64,000 bases of DNA from Synechocystis sp. PCC 7338. GTDB taxonomy: Bacteria > Cyanobacteriota > Cyanobacteriia > Cyanobacteriales > Microcystaceae. The notes beneath the pieces are model-generated. The model saw only the letters and a program-made list of their open reading frames with translations. It did not search any database and was not told where the DNA came from. Shown here one piece after another: positions 28,590-38,808 of the stretch. A program made the position numbers and the translations under genes. How positions within the stretch are numbered: the stretch's first letter is position 1; every line of letters begins with the position of its first letter. The DNA is taken from positions 1,783,488 to 1,847,487 of the forward strand of contig NZ_CP054306.1 in NCBI RefSeq assembly GCF_018282115.1. Direction: 5' to 3'.

Positions 28590-31500
28590 TTCCGCTGTAT
28601 TTTTTGGTTGGCCACAGGCCACCATTAAACCTAACCGCCGCACATCTACCCCAACGGAAATCATGTTGGTGGCCAGAATTACATCGAGGGGACGACTTTT
28701 TTGGCGAGATTGCCCCTGGGATTTTTGATCCTTTGTAACTGTCAAGGATTTCACCTCAAAAGGCTGTTCCAGGGCATCTAGGATTTTCGGGATGTCGGTG
28801 GAGCTTTTACGGGAAGTTAATTCCTCAATGCGGTTAAGGTAGCGTTTTGCCAGTCCCCGTTCATCCATTTTGCTCAAACAGGTGGTGATGTCATCATCCA
28901 CTAAACGACGGGTGCCTCCTAACTCCCGTAGGGAATTGAAATAGCCCACTAGGGTCATCCAAGCATCGGCATTGTACCCTTCGTCCATTAGCTGTTGGGC
29001 GGCAGATAGGGCCACCAGATAGACCCGAATCAAAGCGGCTTTTAGACGGCGACTGGGGGCACAAATGCCCAAATATAATCGACCCGGATAATCCTCACCG
29101 GGGGGACGTTGACGGGAAAAGAAGTTGTCTTCAATGGCGATCGCCTGGGGAGGGAAAATCGCTAGTTTACGGGCAAAAAGATGATGAACTTGAATAGGAG
29201 CTTGGCGAATAGTGGCGGTGGAAGCAACGATTTTGGGTCGCACGTTTTTACCCTCCACTTCCCAAGTACAGAGGGCATCGATCGCCGTTTCATAGAGGCC
29301 CACTAAACTACCCAGGGGGCCACTGATCAAATGTAACTCGTCTTGAATGATTAGATCCGGTGGTCGTAGGGAAGGATGGGGTCGAGTTTTAGCGGCGGGT
29401 AATTTGCTGGTTTTGGGATGGCTGTCACTGTCTTCCAGATCAGGACAGCGGAATCCATGGCGATCGCAGTAACCATTGACTTTGCCGAATAGCATTTGGA
29501 TTTTGCCATTCCAGGGCATCTGGGCAAATTTATCCACTGTGGCAATGACTAGGGCCGGTAGGCGGCGATAGATTTCCTCATCCACCGTAATAATGGGCAA
29601 CCCTTCATGGGGGGACTTTTTACGACTGAAGAGACATTTACCCAACTTGTCACCACAGTAAACCAAGGTTCTGCCTTGATCCTTTTCAAAGGATTTCACT
29701 TCAATGTCTCGACCGGCATTAATTTCTGTGCCGCACCAAGGGCAATTGGTGAGTTGATGGGGAGTGCCGGTATTGCCGCTGTAACCCTGGCCCTTTTCCT
29801 GTTTGATGACTTCTTCACTTTGCTTTGTCCAGTTGGGGGTGCTGTTGTTGCCCACCCATAGCCCGATGCGAAAGGGTTCCTGGCCCCATTTTTTAGGATT
29901 TTCTCGCCGCAGGTCTTCACAGGCACAAATTAAAGTGGTAGCTCGTTGGAATTGTTGTAGGGTCAACAACCGCAGGGTATAACGCATCAACACTGCTATC
30001 CCATGTTCTCCATCATGGCCCGCTACGGTTCCTTGGAGTCTTCTAATAGCCAAGGTATAGGCAGTTAATCCTAAATAGGCTTCCGTCTTGCCACCCCCGG
30101 TGGGAAACCAAAGTAAATCACATAAGCCCTGGCGATCGCCGTGGCGGTCGGGATGGTGCAGATCCGTGAGACTGGGCAGGTTGATCAAAATAAATGCCAA
30201 TTGGAAGGTGCGCCAACTATGGTTTTTTTCTTGATCTAAGGAATCTAGGGTGACTTTTTTTCCCTGGCGTATTTGTTCGGCATACATTCCCCGTACCCTT
30301 TGTTTGGCCATAGCCCCATTCATAAATTGAAATGCTTCCACTGCCTGGGCATTGGTTTCGAGGAGTTCTATGCCAGCTCGGATGCGTTCTAGGGCCTGTT
30401 GGCAATTGCCCAAATTATTGGCGGCGGCGGATCGATAGCTGGGAGGATCTGAGGGAAGTTGAGTGGTTAATTGTTGTTGTTCCCCCAACCATTGCTCGTA
30501 GGCGGTGACGAGGGGATAAAGGATGGGGGGCAGGGCTTCTGGCTCCACTTTGGCTAGCACTTTCATATCGAGGATTAAACCCTTCAAGCCCGGAATTTCG
30601 ATCTCATCGGGGGGTGTGGTTTGGGGGACTTCATAACGGGGTATAACGCTGGTTTTGAGGCAATGGGCACGGGTTTTATCCTGGGGGTCAACATCAGTAT
30701 GAATACTCGTATTGTGACCAACGGCAAATTCTTGGATATTGCGGTAGAGCAGTTGGAGTGACTGTTGCTCGAAACGGACGCTATCGTCGAGTTTGGTACT
30801 GGCGGGGAGGGGTTTACGGACAAAGATTGAGGTTTTGTCGGGGCTAGTAATTTTAAGTTCCGGTTGAAATAACCAGGCTCCATCCCGATTTTTTTCCGGT
30901 TCCAGTTGGCGATTCTCTAGAAAGACAGTGACAATCCAATCATCTTTTAAGCGACGGCTTTTGAGGGTAACAACAACTTCCGGTGCGTCTTGAGGGCAGG
31001 GAACCCAATCTGATTTTTCTGTCCTTTCTTGCAATGAAAAGACCTTTCTTGCCTCCATGGGGGTACGCACCCAAACGGTTTTAGGATTGCCTGCTTCGGT
31101 GGTGATACTTTTACTTTCTTCCCTCTCATAGCGTCCCCACTGGGCATGGATCTGAATTTCTGATGCTTGCCCATCAACACAAAAACTTAGCCCCAAGGAA
31201 TAAGGGAAAAGACTACTGGGAGGGGCTATGTCCTCACTGTCCCCATCGTCGTTGCTCTTTTTGCCGGTGGCGGCGAGGCTATCCTGTTGGGCGGGGTCAT
31301 CTTCTTTGATTTCGGTGCTTTTCTGACTCCGTTTACGGGGGGCGATCGCCCCGACTAGGTATCTTTCGGTGAGGCTCGGTTCGTCCACTTCTTCAAATTC
31401 ACCGCCGGTAGGCCCCAACAGATCTTTGTAAATCATGGTGACGAGGCGATCTCGGATCTGATTTGGACTGAGGACTTTGGAAGCAAGGACAGAGTTTTCT

Positions 31501-31853
31501 TTCTCTGGGTCTGTATTCTGGGCAGGAATAAATTCAGTATCAAGTAGTTCTGATTGCCCACTTTTGTTATTGGGTTGAGCAGGAACCAATTTTTCTTGAA
31601 AAAGTTTCCCTTGGGATGATGACTTAACCGACTTTGATGATGATGGTGGTTTTTCCGGCGGCATACCAAGGATAGCCAAAAGCCGATTGGCAAGCTTTTC
31701 CGAAAGACTATCTCCCCCTAGTTCAGTGATTGCTTCAGCATCTAACCCCTGTATCAAAAGAGCTAGATGGGTATCCTTCACTTCTTCGACTAAACTCCAA
31801 TTCAGTTGGGCTGTTCCATGGAATTTGGCATTTCCTAGACGGCGGTCTCGCAC
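28539..31853 (-). pseudogene. drmA: DISARM helicase DrmA, C-terminally truncated and fused to the tail of DrmMI
   Basis: 1104-codon frame from GTG at 31853. Residues 1 to about 70 look like the C-terminus of a DISARM methylase (RRLGNAKFHGTAQLNW), then a linker. DrmA proper starts near residue 130 (QIRDRLVTMIYKDLLGPTGG, ERYLVGAIAPRKRS). Helicase features: Walker A WFPTGGGKTEAYLG (about 583), a zinc-finger-like CPWCGTEI, DELHLISGPLGSLVGLYETA, IVASTATIR, LGICAPSRRLKAALIRVY and ATNMISVGVDV. The frame enters the IS at 28589, inside KNTAEY, just before the expected motif VI (IQATSRVGR-like), so the arginine finger and everything after are lost. The last 17 codons are IS-derived. Confidence 0.85.
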
Positions 31854-32703
31854 CCGTCGGCAAAATTAGGGGGTAATCGTAGGTATCAAGGCGAATCAAC
31901 TGATAAAAACGCTTAATGCGGTGCCACAACTGGGGATCATTGCCACAGCGCACCAGATAACGGGATTCCTCGTAATGAGAAAGGGTTACTTCCGCCCCCA
32001 CTAACTTTTCTAAAGCCTTAACACTGCGCCCTGTTTCCTTTTTGAGAAAAGTCAATAACGGCTCTGACCCCTGGATTGCTAACTCCTCCAATACTTCCAG
32101 GGCAATCTCCGGCTCCTTATTCTTGGTGCCCGCCAACCCCAAAATAGTCGTTTCCGCCCGCACCGCCTGGTGGTCTAATAGACCCTCATAGACATGGCCA
32201 ATTTGCTCCACCTCAATGGTCTTAAACGATAACCGTCGGGATTCAACCCCCATGCCCGGTACCTTGATTTGTAGAATTTGTAATGACTCCAACAAATGCA
32301 GAACGGTGCGATTATCTACCTGAATCGGCTTCTGCCTAGTGCCAAACCGTCCTTCCAAAAAAGGAAACTTGTCCGGGTTAAACAAATCACCTCCCCTGGC
32401 CGGAATTGCTAACAGGTCGTGGTAGGCTCCCCCATGTACCGCCCGAAACAAAGCCAATAACCGACACCAGGCATCATAATTGCGTTCGAGGATTTCCTCC
32501 CCATACTGATCCGCAAACTCCCGTAGCCCCTGCTGTAGGGTAGAAACTGCATAATTTTGGTCATAGCGTTCAGCACTGATGCCCGTTTGCAGTAATAGCC
32601 CCCGCTCCTCCGCACAGAGAAAAAATACCAGGCGCATCATCACAAAACAGGCCGCCTCATACAACTCCTGGGTTGTCCGCCCCGCCAATAACCCCCCCTG
32701 CAA
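31735..32703 (-). pseudogene. drmMI: DISARM methylase DrmMI, second fragment
   Basis: Continues the upstream fragment in another frame (homologous reading from about 32727: FDRLNGDLQGGLLAGRTTQELYEAACFVMMRLVFFL), and resembles the N-terminal half of type IIG-like DNA methylases (LCAEERGLLL, then HVYEGLLDH). It runs to YDYPLILPTGA near 31862. The following expected region, with the SAM-binding and NPPY catalytic motifs, is absent. The sequence jumps to the C-terminal tail that is now read as the start of the drmA frame. The last 40 codons of this frame are out-of-frame noise. No catalytic function is possible. Confidence 0.75.
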
Positions 32704-33458
32704 ATCTCCATTGAGGCGATCGAACTTTTGAGAATTTCCACCGCTTTCCGCACCTGGAACCCAAGCTGATCTGTTACCTCCTGCTGGCTGTCCTTACTGC
32801 GGTCAAACAACAGGGGCAGGGTTTGCTCTGGATTGCCAAAAAACCGCCCAATGCCCAACAGCGATCGAAATGACCTAACTGTGATTTTTTCCTCTACCCA
32901 GAGATTGCCATACCAAGAAACCTGGGTGGCACTGGCTCCCCTGGGGGCATGGATCAGCATCCACTGTTCCCCATTGGTGAGTAACCCCAACCGCTGATTG
33001 GTGCCCCGCAATAACTCGATCATTTGGGTAGCTGGGGACGCAGACCAACCCGCTTTTTTCATCGTCCCTTCTAACTTCTGTTGGGGGGCTACCTGCTGAA
33101 TTAATAACAACGGCTGTTCCGTATCCGGATCCACCAACAGGCGATCGGGACTGAGAGTAAGTTGATGTTCCGCCAGGGTTAACTTGCAACTCGGGGGAAT
33201 TTCCTGCCCACTGCGTAAACATTCCGCCGGATATTCCAAAGTATTTTGCAAAACCCAATCAATCCAAACCCGATGGATGGCGGGATCTCGTTGGCTCTCC
33301 GTCCATTCTTGGTAAGCTTGTTTCAGTAACCGATAATGTTCCGCGTCGTGGGCCTCTAGTCCCTGGGGAAAGACCTCCAACAACACTTCCAGGCTCAAAA
33401 ATGGGCCAACAATTTCAGTTAGGGCAAGCCATTCGGCATGGTGGCGGGCGGTACTCAT
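32640..33458 (-). pseudogene. drmMI: DISARM methylase DrmMI, N-terminal fragment
   Basis: 272-codon frame; true homology runs to about 32728 (KAVEILKSS), after which a missing T shifts the frame. Starts HHAEWLALTEIVGPFLSLEVL, followed by the restriction-methylase-like N-terminal domain with LLTNGEQWMLIHAPRGA and a DRSKDSQQEVTDQLGFQVRKAVE region. The ATG abuts the mazF stop with no gap (TAAATG), so it was translated directly after the toxin gene. Together with the next fragment it accounts for about half of a normal DrmMI. Confidence 0.75.
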
Positions 33459-33809
33459 TTAACTTTGTCCAGGTAGATCAAGGGCAATTAACAAAGCCTG
33501 TTCCAGTTGACCCAGGGTTATGGCGGGCAAAGTGCCCCGCAGTCTGAGTAAACGCTGTTTCGATAGCACCCTGACCTGATCTGCCATGGCGATCGAATCA
33601 TTGGTTAAACCGGCTTCCCCAGCTCGGATCAATACTTGGGTGGGGTAAACCTTTCTAGGGGGACGGTGGGTAGTGCAGGGCACAGCCAAAACCACAGGAC
33701 TATTGGTATTAATGGCGTCACGACTAACAATAATTACCGGGCGAGTTCCCCCCTGTTCAGATCCCTCCACGGGCTCAAGGCGGGCATCAAACACTTGTCC
33801 CCGTTGCAT
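33459..33809 (-). CDS. MazF/PemK-family mRNA interferase toxin
   Basis: 116 residues from ATG at 33809, which overlaps the antitoxin stop by one base (TAATG). PemK/MazF features: MQRGQVFDARLEPVEGSEQGGTRP (beta1-beta2 loop with the catalytic-site Arg), PVIIVSRDAIN, VVLAVPCTTH, and SIAMADQVRVLSKQRL (the conserved Asp-Gln-Val-Arg). Expected to cleave mRNA at short sites. Intact, although the genes around it are broken. Confidence 0.88.
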   Translation of the reverse strand: MQRGQVFDARLEPVEGSEQGGTRPVIIVSRDAINTNSPVVLAVPCTTHRPPRKVYPTQVLIRAGEAGLTNDSIAMADQVRVLSKQRLLRLRGTLPAITLGQLEQALLIALDLPGQS

Positions 33810-34081
33810 TATGGGTTTTCCTCTAGCAACAAAGCTTCCCAACTGGCATTGGCAAATTCCCTTTCTATTTGTAGAACCTCTGCTTGATATTCTTCGTCCT
33901 CGGCCATTTCTGCCAGGGCCGCATCAACTTCGGCTCTTTTCAGGGCCGCTAGTTCATGTTGGAGTGCTTTAGCAATAAATTGATTGCGACTAGGAGCTTT
34001 ACCTTGACTAACAATCTTGTCGGTTTCTGCCAACAATTCTGCGGGAAGGGCTAGGGTGGTTCGCACGGTGGAGTGGGCCAT
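33809..34081 (-). CDS. ribbon-helix-helix (CopG/MazE-like) antitoxin
   Basis: 90 residues. N-terminal RHH motif STVRTTLALPAELLAETDKIV followed by SRNQFIAKALQHELAAL, then an acidic C-terminus (EMAEDEEYQAEVLQIEREF) suited to wrapping the toxin. Its stop and the toxin start share a base. Expected to neutralise the toxin and to repress its own promoter. The 51-base gap to the drmD fragment contains a partly palindromic stretch (GATGATATTAAGCGCATC) that could be an operator. Confidence 0.82.
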   Translation of the reverse strand: MAHSTVRTTLALPAELLAETDKIVSQGKAPSRNQFIAKALQHELAALKRAEVDAALAEMAEDEEYQAEVLQIEREFANASWEALLLEENP

Positions 34082-34132
34082 GATGTTAAATCTGATGCGC
34101 TTAATATCATCACTATAACTTTTGAAGCGAGT

Positions 34133-34912
34133 CTAAAACACCTTGGGCGGCACCAAAAAGGCGATCGCCAGGGGAAATAAGCGGGCTGTGGGTTGGGCAT
34201 AGCGTTGCCGGATCAACTCCTGTTCCTTAGCCAATTCCACCGGGATTTGTTCGAGTCGTAATTGTAAGCCCTGGCGGTTGCGCTCAAATTGATCTTTTTC
34301 CAGAGAACTAAATAAATCCAACTGTTGGGGTTGACTGGCGGTTTTTAGCTCCTGTTCGATGCTCCGTTGCAACTCAGTCAAGATCGCCTCAATGTCCCCG
34401 AGTTCCTGTTGTTCCCTCTCCTGCAATTGCTTTTGTAAGGCCTCCTGGCGATCGCCCATGCGTTTTTCCAAACTGGCTTTGAGGGGTTGAGAGTAGGTAT
34501 CCCAAAGCTGAACTAGGGATTTAGTAACAGCATCGGGCACAGACTCAGGAGTCGCCGCCTGTAAAAATTGATTCAATTCCAACACATTTAACCGCCGAAA
34601 TCGCCCTTCCCGAATCACACCCCCCGCTGTAATCACCTCCTCGTTGAGCCGTTGTTGGTCACCCCCTAAAATCACCAAACGACCATAGGCCACCAGCACG
34701 GGAACTTCACTCAATCGACTGGGAATTTGTTGCACTGTCACCCGATGGAGTTTTTTGACATCTCCCCGTGACCACACTTCCGCCCGCAGTAATTGCAGAT
34801 ACATTTGTACTAAAAGATGGTTTAAATGGGCCAAGCCTTGACTAGCCACGCTCCAACTGCCCGTAAAGGCGGGTAAACGGTATAGCCCTGGTTCTTCTGG
34901 GACAGCCATCAA
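34133..34912 (-). pseudogene. drmD: DISARM SNF2-like helicase DrmD, C-terminal fragment
   Basis: Reads in the frame following the upstream fragment. It begins at or before ATG 34909, overlapping that stop (TGATG). Typical DrmD tail: EPGLYRLPAFTGSW, HLLVQMYLQLLRAEVWS, VPVLVAYGRLVILGG, then a Gln/Glu-rich coiled region and the LFPLAIAFLVPPKVF end. The family usually has about 25 more residues between the GSW motif and the HLNHLLVQ motif, so a small in-frame deletion is possible. One missing T would explain the frame change, since the frames read QQPL and then MAVPEEPG. Confidence 0.75.
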
Positions 34913-36516
34913 AGGGGCTGTTGGGCCAACTGCAATCCCACCTGGACGACTTGCAAAATATTGGCTGGATCGAGGCGGAGATCCTGTCGGGTCTGATCCA
35001 ACTTTTCCTTGAGTTTGGCTATTTCATCCTGCACCTTGCGCTCAAATTTTAATAACCGTCGTAGGGGTTCCGATTCCCGTTCCGCTTGAATCGTATCTAG
35101 TTGCACCCGTTGCCCCAGCATGGCTTCTTCTACCTGGGCGGCAATGACTGGCCCTACTTTGCCTAAGTCTTCCCGGATGGTGTTGATTTTTTGGGCCGCC
35201 CGCATCAAAAATTCCAAGTCTCCTTCCAATTCCCCCGGTTTACAACCCTGGGTGGCTTGGTCTTGATAACCTTTGCCGACAAAGTGGTAGATCAACACCT
35301 CCTTCGCTTTTTGCCCATGGCGATCGATCCGCCCGTTACGTTGCTCCATGCGGTTGGGATTCCAGGGAATTTCGTAATGGATTAGTTTGGAGCAATGATT
35401 TTGCAGGTCTAACCCTTCGGAAGCGGCATCGGTAGCCAAAAGAATCCGCACGGGGGCAGTATCAGGATGGGCTTGGAAAGCGGCTTTGATTTTTTCCCGT
35501 TCATCGCTGGCCATGCCCCCATAGAGAATCATTAGACGGTCTGCTTCCCCCAACCCTTGACTGAGTAGCAAGTCCGCTAACCATTTTTGGGTGGCACGAT
35601 ATTCCGTAAAAATAATCACCCGCTCCTTTGACCATTGGCCATTCGGTCGCAAATGGGCTTCTAGCCACCGTAATAGTTCCTGGGCCTTGCTATCACTACG
35701 TCGAGAGGCCTGTTCTGCCCACTGGGTTAATTGGGTCAATGAAGCTCGTTCTGCGGGGGAAAGGGCACGGAAGAGAGAACTGGTTTGACTCAAAACATCA
35801 TCGGTGGTTTCCTCATATTGGTTATCATCCCCGAACTCCTCCTCCACAGCTTCTAGTTGTCGTCGCAGTAGCCCCTCCGTAGGTTGACTCAGACGTTTGA
35901 CCTTCCCCCGCCTATTTTCCACGGTGTCAATATGTTTCAGTAAAGTCGTCAAACAAGCCTGGGGACTAGAAAATAACCGTTTTTTCAGCAGCTTCAAGAC
36001 AAATTCCGTGGCGGTTTTCTCCAGGCGACTCTCTGCCCCTTGCCGTCGCAGTTGGGTATATTCATTCAATTGCCGATTGGCTTGCCGTTCTGCTTCGTCA
36101 TAATCAACGGTGATCGCCGCTAAACACCTTTCGGGAAAACGGGGGGTTCCATCCCATTTGGGAGGTAGATCTCGCTTCAAACGCCGCACCATAATTAGGT
36201 GTAATTGCTTGGGGTCAAGTTGGATTTCCCTGGCAAACCGTTGGGAATCTAGCAGTTCTAGCAGAGCGGTAAAGCTCTCGGGATAACCATTATGGGGAGT
36301 TGCGGAGAGAAATAATTTATGTTCGCAATGGGGCACCAAATATCGATTTGCCGCTGTCCTTTGGGAATCCACTGCATATTTACCCCCGGCCGCCGGAGCT
36401 ACGTTATGGGCTTCATCGACAATCAATAGGTCAATTCTGCGGGGATAGAGGGATTCCCCTTCTCTTGGCAGGGTTTCCCGCAACAGTTGCAATGGGCGAT
36501 CGCCGATTTGAAACAC
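34909..36516 (-). pseudogene. drmD: DISARM SNF2-like helicase DrmD, N-terminally truncated
   Basis: 535 codons from GTG at 36516, with a stop codon two codons upstream. Opens in the middle of the first RecA domain: RPLQLLRETLP, then motif II LIVDEAHNVAP (about 31-41), LFLSATPHNGYPESFTALLELLD, VRRLKRDLPPKWDG, LKLLKKRLFSSP, LLATDAASEGLDLQ, and motif VI MEQRNGRIDRHGQ (about 390). The Walker A (GLGKT) region and some 400 N-terminal residues expected for DrmD are missing, so ATP hydrolysis is not possible. These motifs are very close to DrmD of complete DISARM systems. Confidence 0.85.
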
Positions 36517-36631
36517 TTTTTAGGCAATCAACCGGCGGAAGATGATGTCACCCTATTGATTCTTAAGCAAAAGTAGTTGTCTATACCTATTCCACTACTG
36601 CAACGACTTGTTATGTGGATTTGACAAGTGC

Positions 36632-38647
36632 TCAAACTAATGGTTTTTGGACGAGCTTTTTATTGAATTCCTGAGTTTCAACGCTCCAATCTTCAATTGA
36701 TAGCTCAGCCGTTTCTATTGCTTTCATGCAGAACATATAAATGTCCTGAGCTGACAAGTTAACTTCGATAAAAGCCCCATTATGAAGCTTTCGTGTACTA
36801 CGAAAACTTTTTTCATCCCATCCTATGAAGCGAGGAAATTGCTCCATTATCTCTTTGAAAGAATCGGGCTCTAAATCAGCAATTTTATTCAACGTAGTTT
36901 CTACAACATCTCGCCAGCTTTTTACAACGCATTCCTCACCAAAACAAAAAAGAGTTTTTGGGATAGTTCCTTTTAAGCTACCCGACTGAGAAAGTTGTGC
37001 TGATTCCTCACCAAAGTAATTCCAAATTTGTAGGGCAATATCAGCAAGATGCTCTGATCTTTCCTCAATATCTTTTCTAAGCCAGAATGTTTTGGATTGA
37101 AAATATTTATTTAATTCCAAGTGACTATTTTTAAAGTGCTCTTTTTTTTGTTCAAAAGTATCGTTAGAAAGTTCTGGATTATATGCAGTAAGTGTTAAAT
37201 TACCTATTGTATGACGGAGAAGTTCATGTGTTATAGACCAATCTTCTCCCAAATTTTCTTTCCAGACCTCATTTAGAGTTTGCGGCATAATATGTTCAAT
37301 GGAAAGACCTTCAAAAGGAACTTGTTCTTTGTGTCGAAAGAATTCCTCGATAGATTCGAGCATAAGTTTGCATTTTTCGGAACGATTACCACCATATAAT
37401 TTGACATCAACTAATCTAGCTCTAAACTCTCTATCTTTAGGATAATCTCGATTTTGAAGGGTCAACTTCAGTCTCTCAACAAAATTATCAGAAGCAATAT
37501 CAGCACCTTTCCTTACCTGTGAATAGAGTAGAGCAAAAATTCTGTTTAATCCTCTTGTCTGGATATTACAAACAAATCGGCGGAGAATGAAATTTTCGAG
37601 AACTTGAAGGACGGAAACGAATTCTTGCTCCGTAATTATATTTTTCATCCAATCATCATAGCAATTCAAGAGAAACGGATAAACGGTCGCAACTTCTAAG
37701 CGATTTATTCTACAAAGGTATTTACGGACAAGTTCCTTAGGTTCTCGCTCTGGATTCAAAAGTCTTGAATAGTATTCGGAATAGATGCACAAATTTTTCA
37801 AGTAAGAGAGTGCATCATTGTTGCTAATTCTATCTTTGATCTCAAAATAAATCTCATTTTGTTTAACTTCAACGCCAGTTTTAGTTAAATAGTGACGAAT
37901 AAATTCTGTTAAGTTATCATTCAGCAAATCTTGCATTGGCTGCCAATATTTAGCATATACAGATTCTTGAGAGTCTGTATGAATTCGCATAAAAAAATAG
38001 TTGCGAATCAAATCTGCCTGAGTAAGAGGTCTTCCTTTTGCATTAAGACTCTCAAAAACCAAATAGGGATCATCATCGGAACTAAGAACTACACTAACAA
38101 GAGAAAGATTACTACAAATAACTCTTTTAATTCTTTGAAGTTCTAGTGACAATTTACTCTGTCGAATTTTCTTTTCAAAAAAACGATAACATTCTAAAAC
38201 ATTGCTTTCATTCACTTGATCTTGTAGATGTATTATTTGATGAAATGCTACACGATCTACTTGCGTAGGTTGTAACTTATAATAATCGGAACCTTTTTTA
38301 TAGGGATTAACTAAAATAGTATTGTCAATTTCTGCTGCTAGCTCTTCTTGTGATTGTTTTGCGGCATCCCTTAGTGCAGAGAGCAATATAAAAACAGTGG
38401 TCAATCTTTGCTGTCCGTCAATCAACAAGTACTTACTAACGCCTTCGGGTACGGATATGGTAGGCATAGTGACAATAGAACCCATAAAATGAGGACGAGG
38501 ATTATCCGCCTTACAGAGTTCTACAAGATCATTCCACAATGCTTGCCACTCAGACTTTTTCCAGCTATATGGTCTTTGAAAGAGAGGGACAACGTACTGC
38601 TTTGTCCCCTCAATGATTTGCTGTAGCTTGGTTTCTGATGCTTGCAT
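36632..38647 (-). CDS. DUF262/DUF1524 protein, GmrSD-like
   Basis: 671 residues, full length. The DUF262 domain has FQRPYSW (23-29) and LLIDGQQRLTT with the DGQQR NTP-hydrolysis motif (77-81). The C-terminal half has the DUF1524 HNH-type motif LSIEHIMPQTLNEVW (about 447) and HTIGNLTLTAYNPELSN. About 100 additional C-terminal residues form a domain I do not recognise. GmrSD enzymes cut DNA carrying modified cytosines; relatives act as stand-alone anti-phage proteins. Base composition is AT-rich and has no HIP1 site, unlike the drmD region, suggesting separate, recent transfer. Probably intact. Confidence 0.85.
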   Translation of the reverse strand: MQASETKLQQIIEGTKQYVVPLFQRPYSWKKSEWQALWNDLVELCKADNPRPHFMGSIVTMPTISVPEGVSKYLLIDGQQRLTTVFILLSALRDAAKQSQEELAAEIDNTILVNPYKKGSDYYKLQPTQVDRVAFHQIIHLQDQVNESNVLECYRFFEKKIRQSKLSLELQRIKRVICSNLSLVSVVLSSDDDPYLVFESLNAKGRPLTQADLIRNYFFMRIHTDSQESVYAKYWQPMQDLLNDNLTEFIRHYLTKTGVEVKQNEIYFEIKDRISNNDALSYLKNLCIYSEYYSRLLNPEREPKELVRKYLCRINRLEVATVYPFLLNCYDDWMKNIITEQEFVSVLQVLENFILRRFVCNIQTRGLNRIFALLYSQVRKGADIASDNFVERLKLTLQNRDYPKDREFRARLVDVKLYGGNRSEKCKLMLESIEEFFRHKEQVPFEGLSIEHIMPQTLNEVWKENLGEDWSITHELLRHTIGNLTLTAYNPELSNDTFEQKKEHFKNSHLELNKYFQSKTFWLRKDIEERSEHLADIALQIWNYFGEESAQLSQSGSLKGTIPKTLFCFGEECVVKSWRDVVETTLNKIADLEPDSFKEIMEQFPRFIGWDEKSFRSTRKLHNGAFIEVNLSAQDIYMFCMKAIETAELSIEDWSVETQEFNKKLVQKPLV

Positions 38648-38808
38648 CTACTTCTATTTCTTTATAATTTTGACTACACTGACGAGCGCCATATTATGCT
38701 TTATAGATACTACTCTGTGTTAAGACTTAATGCCAATCACGTAGAAATAATGCAAATGTCTGTCACGCGCCAAGGTCATGACCGATCAGTGAGAATTTGC
38801 TGCATGTT

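Noticed and set aside
34909-34918. Programmed -1 frameshift in drmD
   Set aside because: The bases CAGCCCCTTTGA do not form an X-XXY-YYZ heptamer in the zero frame, so a simple indel is more likely.
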